Part shown: positions 6,689 through 11,725 of the stretch, in pieces
Layout of the letters: the number at the start of each line of letters is the position of its first letter
Position numbering within the stretch: the stretch's first letter is position 1
From: DATFML01 sp964571225
Lineage (GTDB): Bacteria; Pseudomonadota; Gammaproteobacteria; DATFLG01
Direction of reading: 5' to 3'
Assembly (NCBI GenBank): GCA_964571225.1
Contig: CAZNBB010000109.1
Coordinates: 1-11,725, forward strand
DNA length: 11,725 nt
Position numbers and translations under genes: made by a program
The notes under the pieces: generated by a model
Seen by the model: only the letters and a program-made list of their open reading frames with translations
Told to the model about the DNA's origin: nothing
Database searches by the model: none

Positions 6689-6705
6689 GTGTACGCTTCG
6701 TACAC
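6689..6705. promoter_or_regulatory. Perfect 17-nt palindrome GTGTACGCTTCGTACAC, probable operator upstream of uspA
   Basis: Two perfect 7-bp arms (GTGTACG/CGTACAC) flank a 3-base centre. It lies about 97 bases upstream of the uspA start, roughly -75 relative to the start implied by the CATAAT at 6635-6630. The odd-length centre does not fit the even-spaced dyads of Crp/Fnr proteins and is closer to operators of TetR- or MarR-type dimers. No regulator of those types is in the window. An intrinsic terminator is unlikely because no T-run follows. Confidence 0.55.
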
Positions 6706-6874
6706 GATCCCACGATAACGGTTACCTAGATAAGCATAGAACAGTCATCTAGTCGCCCAAGTCGGACGCGGGGCGGCGGTCAGACGGATATTGAGAACCG
6801 GTTGCTGCCCCGCTGAATGCTTGGACCTGAACAGGCATAGCTAACCCTTCGGGTGGGGTAGGCAAGCCAGTGTG

Positions 6875-6906
6875 CTTTCGCCTGGGAGGCAGTGGCCAGG
6901 CCAAAG
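6875..6906. repeat. Hairpin in the uspA-ATPase gap
   Basis: CTTT-C-GCCTGG (6875-6885) can pair with CCAGGC-C-AAAG (6896-6906), giving 4 bp, one C-C mismatch and 6 bp around a 10-base loop. A CCCTTCGGGT segment with a UUCG-type loop occurs just before (6845-6854). Clustered small stems like these can mark a structured RNA, but GC-rich sequence gives them by chance. Confidence 0.4.
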
Positions 6907-7255
6907 CGCAACGCGTTCACCTCGTTCCCCGAGAGTCGGGCGCCGCCACTTGGTATGTGGTGAAGGGTCGGTTTGGCCTTAAAGCACCAGCGGAACCGTA
7001 TGCGGAGCAGGCTCGGCAGGAGTTGATGATAGAGGCCGAAGACGGCCCAATGGCGCCCACTAGAGAGCGAGCAAGCGCTGAACCTGGGCAAAAGGGCGTC
7101 CACTGTTCTTCATGCACCGGCAGTCGACGGCTGCAGAAATCGCGGACAGCCGGAAAGGAATACGCGCGGATCGGCGGCCCCCCCAGAACGCTGTGGCCAA
7201 TGGCACACGTCATGTGGATTTTGGAGCGCTTTCCAGGAGGGGCGGGTGATCGAGG

Positions 7256-7269
7256 TTGACTTAAATCAT
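7256..7269. promoter_or_regulatory. FNR/ANR-like dyad TTGACTTAAATCAT
   Basis: It matches 8 of 10 defined bases of TTGAT-N4-ATCAA and stands out as AT-rich within GC-rich surroundings. It lies about 530 bases upstream of the ATPase start, with no gene between. It could drive a long-leader ATPase transcript, a small RNA, or a gene now lost. It resembles the dyad at 2920-2933 (both share ATCAT at one end on one strand). Confidence 0.35.
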
Positions 7270-7800
7270 CGTGGGAAGCCCGTTAGTGGGGCTTTCAGAA
7301 CTATCCAGGGGCAACTTGGTCACAAACACCAGGGGTCGGGCTCATAGCTTGGTTCGCTCGCTTAGTGCCCGACACCGCGCGAGAACGCCAGCATGTCACG
7401 CGACTGCCGGGCTAGTCGTGGCGTGGATGGACAACCAAATCGCAGCGGTCGCATCCGCTAGGGTGCGCGCCCGGCTCTTTACTCACCGCCCGGAGTCAGC
7501 CAACGAAGACGAGCTGCGACGCAAGCGTGCACCCGGACCGCCGGTACGTCCGGCGATCCGCTGAAGACCATCCGGGCGCCAAGGCGCCGACGCCTATGGC
7601 ACGGGCGAATTTGCACGGCGCGCGCCTGCATAGCGCGATCGTAGGTCAGATGGTGCAGGGTAGCGCCGGGGGGCCGAGGACACGAGGCTACTCGACGGTC
7701 TCAACCATGCCTTGTCGCTACGCCGCGACGGGCTTAAGTAAAGTTTGGTCGCGCTGCGCATCGCCGGCGGCGAGGGAATCGCATCCTTGGTGGAGACGCT

Positions 7801-10410
<2,610 letters not shown>

Positions 10411-10766
10411 ACACCCAAATTTGCGCACGCACCAGCTTCGAGGACTCCAGAACGCACCGCATAACGTGCCGAACCGCGTAGTGGCGTGAAACGCCAATGA
10501 ACGTTGCCGTGCGTAGCCCGAAAGTCCCCACGCGCTGGGCCTTGTGCACCGAGATTCGGATCGTTGGGGACGATGTAGGCCTCAAGCCGACGGGCCTTTA
10601 AGCCGTGTCTGGGCCAGATGGGCGCCACCGTCACATTCGAGATACCCCCGCCCAGGTAGTCCGGAAAGAGGCGTTTGGCTCCCGCAATACGCGGGCATTT
10701 GCAGTGAACCTGCTTTAGCGGCTGCCGTGGTAGGCGTCCACAGAGTATCCTCCGCCTTCACGGTAC
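10411..10766. other. Non-coding stretch between the ATPase and the DUF2254 remnant
   Basis: About 355 bases with no convincing gene. Minus-strand frames run through it (for example 10582-10875) but beyond about 10830 they no longer resemble the DUF2254 family. This is where the missing C-terminal half of that gene should lie, so it is probably replacement sequence after a deletion or rearrangement. No T-run terminator was found after the ATPase stop. Confidence 0.45.
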
Positions 10767-11486
10767 TCACTCGACCAGCGGCCATAGCGTCCCGTCGACA
10801 GAGAGATGCCATGTGGCGGGGATCCTCGCCGGCGGGCACGGCGTGCCAGGCTCTCTCGGGCAGAGACTGAAGCACCTGCTCCTGTCCTCGTCTTCATCGG
10901 GTTCGAGTCCAAGTCGTTGCGGAAACCGCCGTTCAATGGACGCGATGGTATCCTGCGCAATGGAAGCGATGATGCTCGATGCCTGAATCGACGAGACAAT
11001 GTGATGAATGAAAAAAACGAGGACACCGATGCCGCCGACAGACATAACAAATGCGAAGAACACCGCTAGGTTCGGCACGAACTCGGCTACGCCACCACCG
11101 CTGCGAATGGTGCGCAACACCACCAGGCAATAGGCGAAAATACCGGCGAAGATCCCAAGCGTGACCTGCGTGACACGGCTGCCCATGAAGTTGCGCAGGA
11201 TGCGTGAGGTGTATTGGCTCGAAGCCAGTGCCAGTGCCACCAGGGTCATGGAGAACGTGATACCCATAACGGACATCATTGAACCGGCAAGCGTGGCCAA
11301 CATCTGGCGCGCACCGTCCGCCCCGGCGCCAAACAACCGTGGCCACTGCGCCAGCCATCGGTCGCCGCCGATTGCATCTGTTTCGATCAACGCCGCTGCG
11401 AAGGCGATGCTGGCCACGACGATCAGCGAAGGCATGAACCAAAAGCTCGAGCGCAGATTCAGCCAGAGCTGTTGGAACTTATGCAT
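10767..11486 (-). pseudogene. DUF2254-family membrane protein, frameshifted and truncated
   Basis: The first 190 or so residues match the DUF2254 family: four membrane segments (about 15-35, 62-89, 107-125, 138-162), the segment SQYTSRILRNFM (90-101) and the link SIIASIAQDTIASIERRFPQRLG (171-193). Family members are usually above 400 residues with a soluble C-terminal domain; here the frame ends at 239. After about residue 199 the frame becomes atypical (Cys/Pro-rich), while the family-like continuation GQEQVLQSLPERAWHAVPA appears in another frame (to about 10825). This indicates a frameshift near 10870-10890. The SGY-type segment expected next is missing, so the C-terminal domain is also lost. 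ATG 11486 has GGAGAG six bases upstream. The function of the family is unknown. An assembly error could mimic the frameshift but not the missing domain. Confidence 0.7.
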
Positions 11487-11527
11487 AGATCACTCTCCGA
11501 ATCCGCCAGCAGAGCGCACAACCTTAT

Positions 11528-11611
11528 GACGAATATCTTCTTATTGGGCCATTTTGTACGGCGCTCACCGACAACCAGATCAAATATCTTCCCACCACGG
11601 CGACGAATATC
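11528..11611. repeat. Repeated GACGAATATC motif upstream of the DUF2254 gene
   Basis: GACGAATATC occurs at 11528-11537 and again at 11602-11611, 74 bases apart, with a third related AAATATC at 11582-11588. The 74-base spacing is close to seven helical turns, so the two exact copies would face the same side of the DNA. This is the 150-base region between the phosphoketolase stop and the DUF2254 start, where a promoter would be expected. Chance is possible for 10-mers. Confidence 0.35.
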
Positions 11612-11635
11612 CTGGTCAGGCCATCGCCGCGACGC

Positions 11636-11725
11636 TCAGACAATGGGTTCCTTCCAGCGCCAATTGCGAGTCTCCGGCATATCCGGGTCGTGCTTCTCGA
11701 TGTACTGCCGGTGGCCGTGTTGTCC
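11636..11725 (-). CDS. xfp: Probable phosphoketolase, last 29 residues (5' part beyond the window)
   Basis: The visible C-terminus reads HRQYIEKHDPDMPETRNWRW followed by KEPIV and a TGA at 11636-11638. The pattern R-x-Y-I-x-x-H-x-x-D-M-P-E-x-R-N-W-x-W is the characteristic end of xylulose-5-phosphate/fructose-6-phosphate phosphoketolases. These thiamine-diphosphate enzymes split sugar phosphates with phosphate to give acetyl-phosphate and a shorter sugar phosphate. Only the tail is available, so substrate preference and completeness cannot be judged. It lies 149 bases upstream of the DUF2254 start on the same strand and could share a transcript with it. Confidence 0.75.
   Translation of the reverse strand, partial: GQHGHRQYIEKHDPDMPETRNWRWKEPIV

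Larger units (their letters stand above)
6593..7800. other. 1.2-kb gene-poor region between uspA and the P-type ATPase
   Basis: This is the longest stretch without a recognisable gene. Several frames of about 100-130 codons are open (for example 6870-7259 plus) but show no family resemblance, mixed codon use and no ribosome site. Features seen: the uspA promoter elements, a hairpin at 6875-6906, short complementary segments near 6930-6945 (CCCGA/TCGGG), an FNR-like dyad at 7256-7269, a CCGGAC/GTCCGG hairpin at 7533-7553 and a GGCGCC pair at 7575-7588. It may hold a structured RNA or the remains of deleted genes. No tRNA or rRNA was recognised. Confidence 0.5.

Noticed and set aside
6981..7050. 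Sequence GGAACCGTATGCGG, reminiscent of domain V of a group II intron
   Set aside because: The complementary 3' strand and the conserved AGC/GUU elements of domain V are missing, and no reverse-transcriptase frame is nearby.
6870..7259. 129-codon plus-strand open frame in the uspA-ATPase gap
   Set aside because: No recognised domain, no Shine-Dalgarno and ordinary chance length for GC-rich DNA; kept only as part of the unexplained region.

Overview
The window looks like an accessory stress-response region from a proteobacterium, most likely beta or gamma. Reasons: the gene families present, strong Shine-Dalgarno sites (AGGAGG before uspA, AAGAGGG before the PilZ gene, GGGAG before cfa), and mixed base composition. 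Lineage cannot be fixed more closely from sequence alone. Only about two thirds of the window is convincingly coding. The long intergenic stretches, the truncated genes and an insertion sequence at the left edge point to a mosaic, eroding island.

Layout, left to right. An IS1182-family transposase runs in from the left edge (+), followed by the probable right end of the element near 980. A short decayed coding remnant (-) follows. Next is a run of minus-strand genes: cfa (cyclopropane fatty acid synthase), a single-domain PilZ protein, two paralogous Crp/Fnr regulators, and a UspA-type universal stress protein. After an unusually long gene-poor gap (6593-7800), a complete plasma-membrane-type P3A proton ATPase (+) fills 7801-10410. 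Beyond it lies a broken DUF2254 membrane-protein gene (-), with a frameshift and a missing C-terminal half. The last 29 codons of a probable phosphoketolase (-) are cut by the right edge.

How the genes may work together (inference): membrane cyclopropanation lowers proton permeability, the P-type ATPase pumps protons out, UspA is an ATP-binding stress protein, and phosphoketolase yields acetyl-phosphate without oxygen. The two regulators and the PilZ protein could supply control. Together these suggest a low-oxygen, acid or energy-stress module. Two FNR/ANR-like dyads (2920-2933 and 7256-7269) lie in AT-rich spots of the gene-poor regions, and a perfect 17-nt palindrome sits upstream of uspA. 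Both local regulators lack the FNR iron-sulfur cysteines and share an identical recognition helix that is not FNR-like but resembles NtcA. They therefore probably recognise a different site from the FNR-like boxes.
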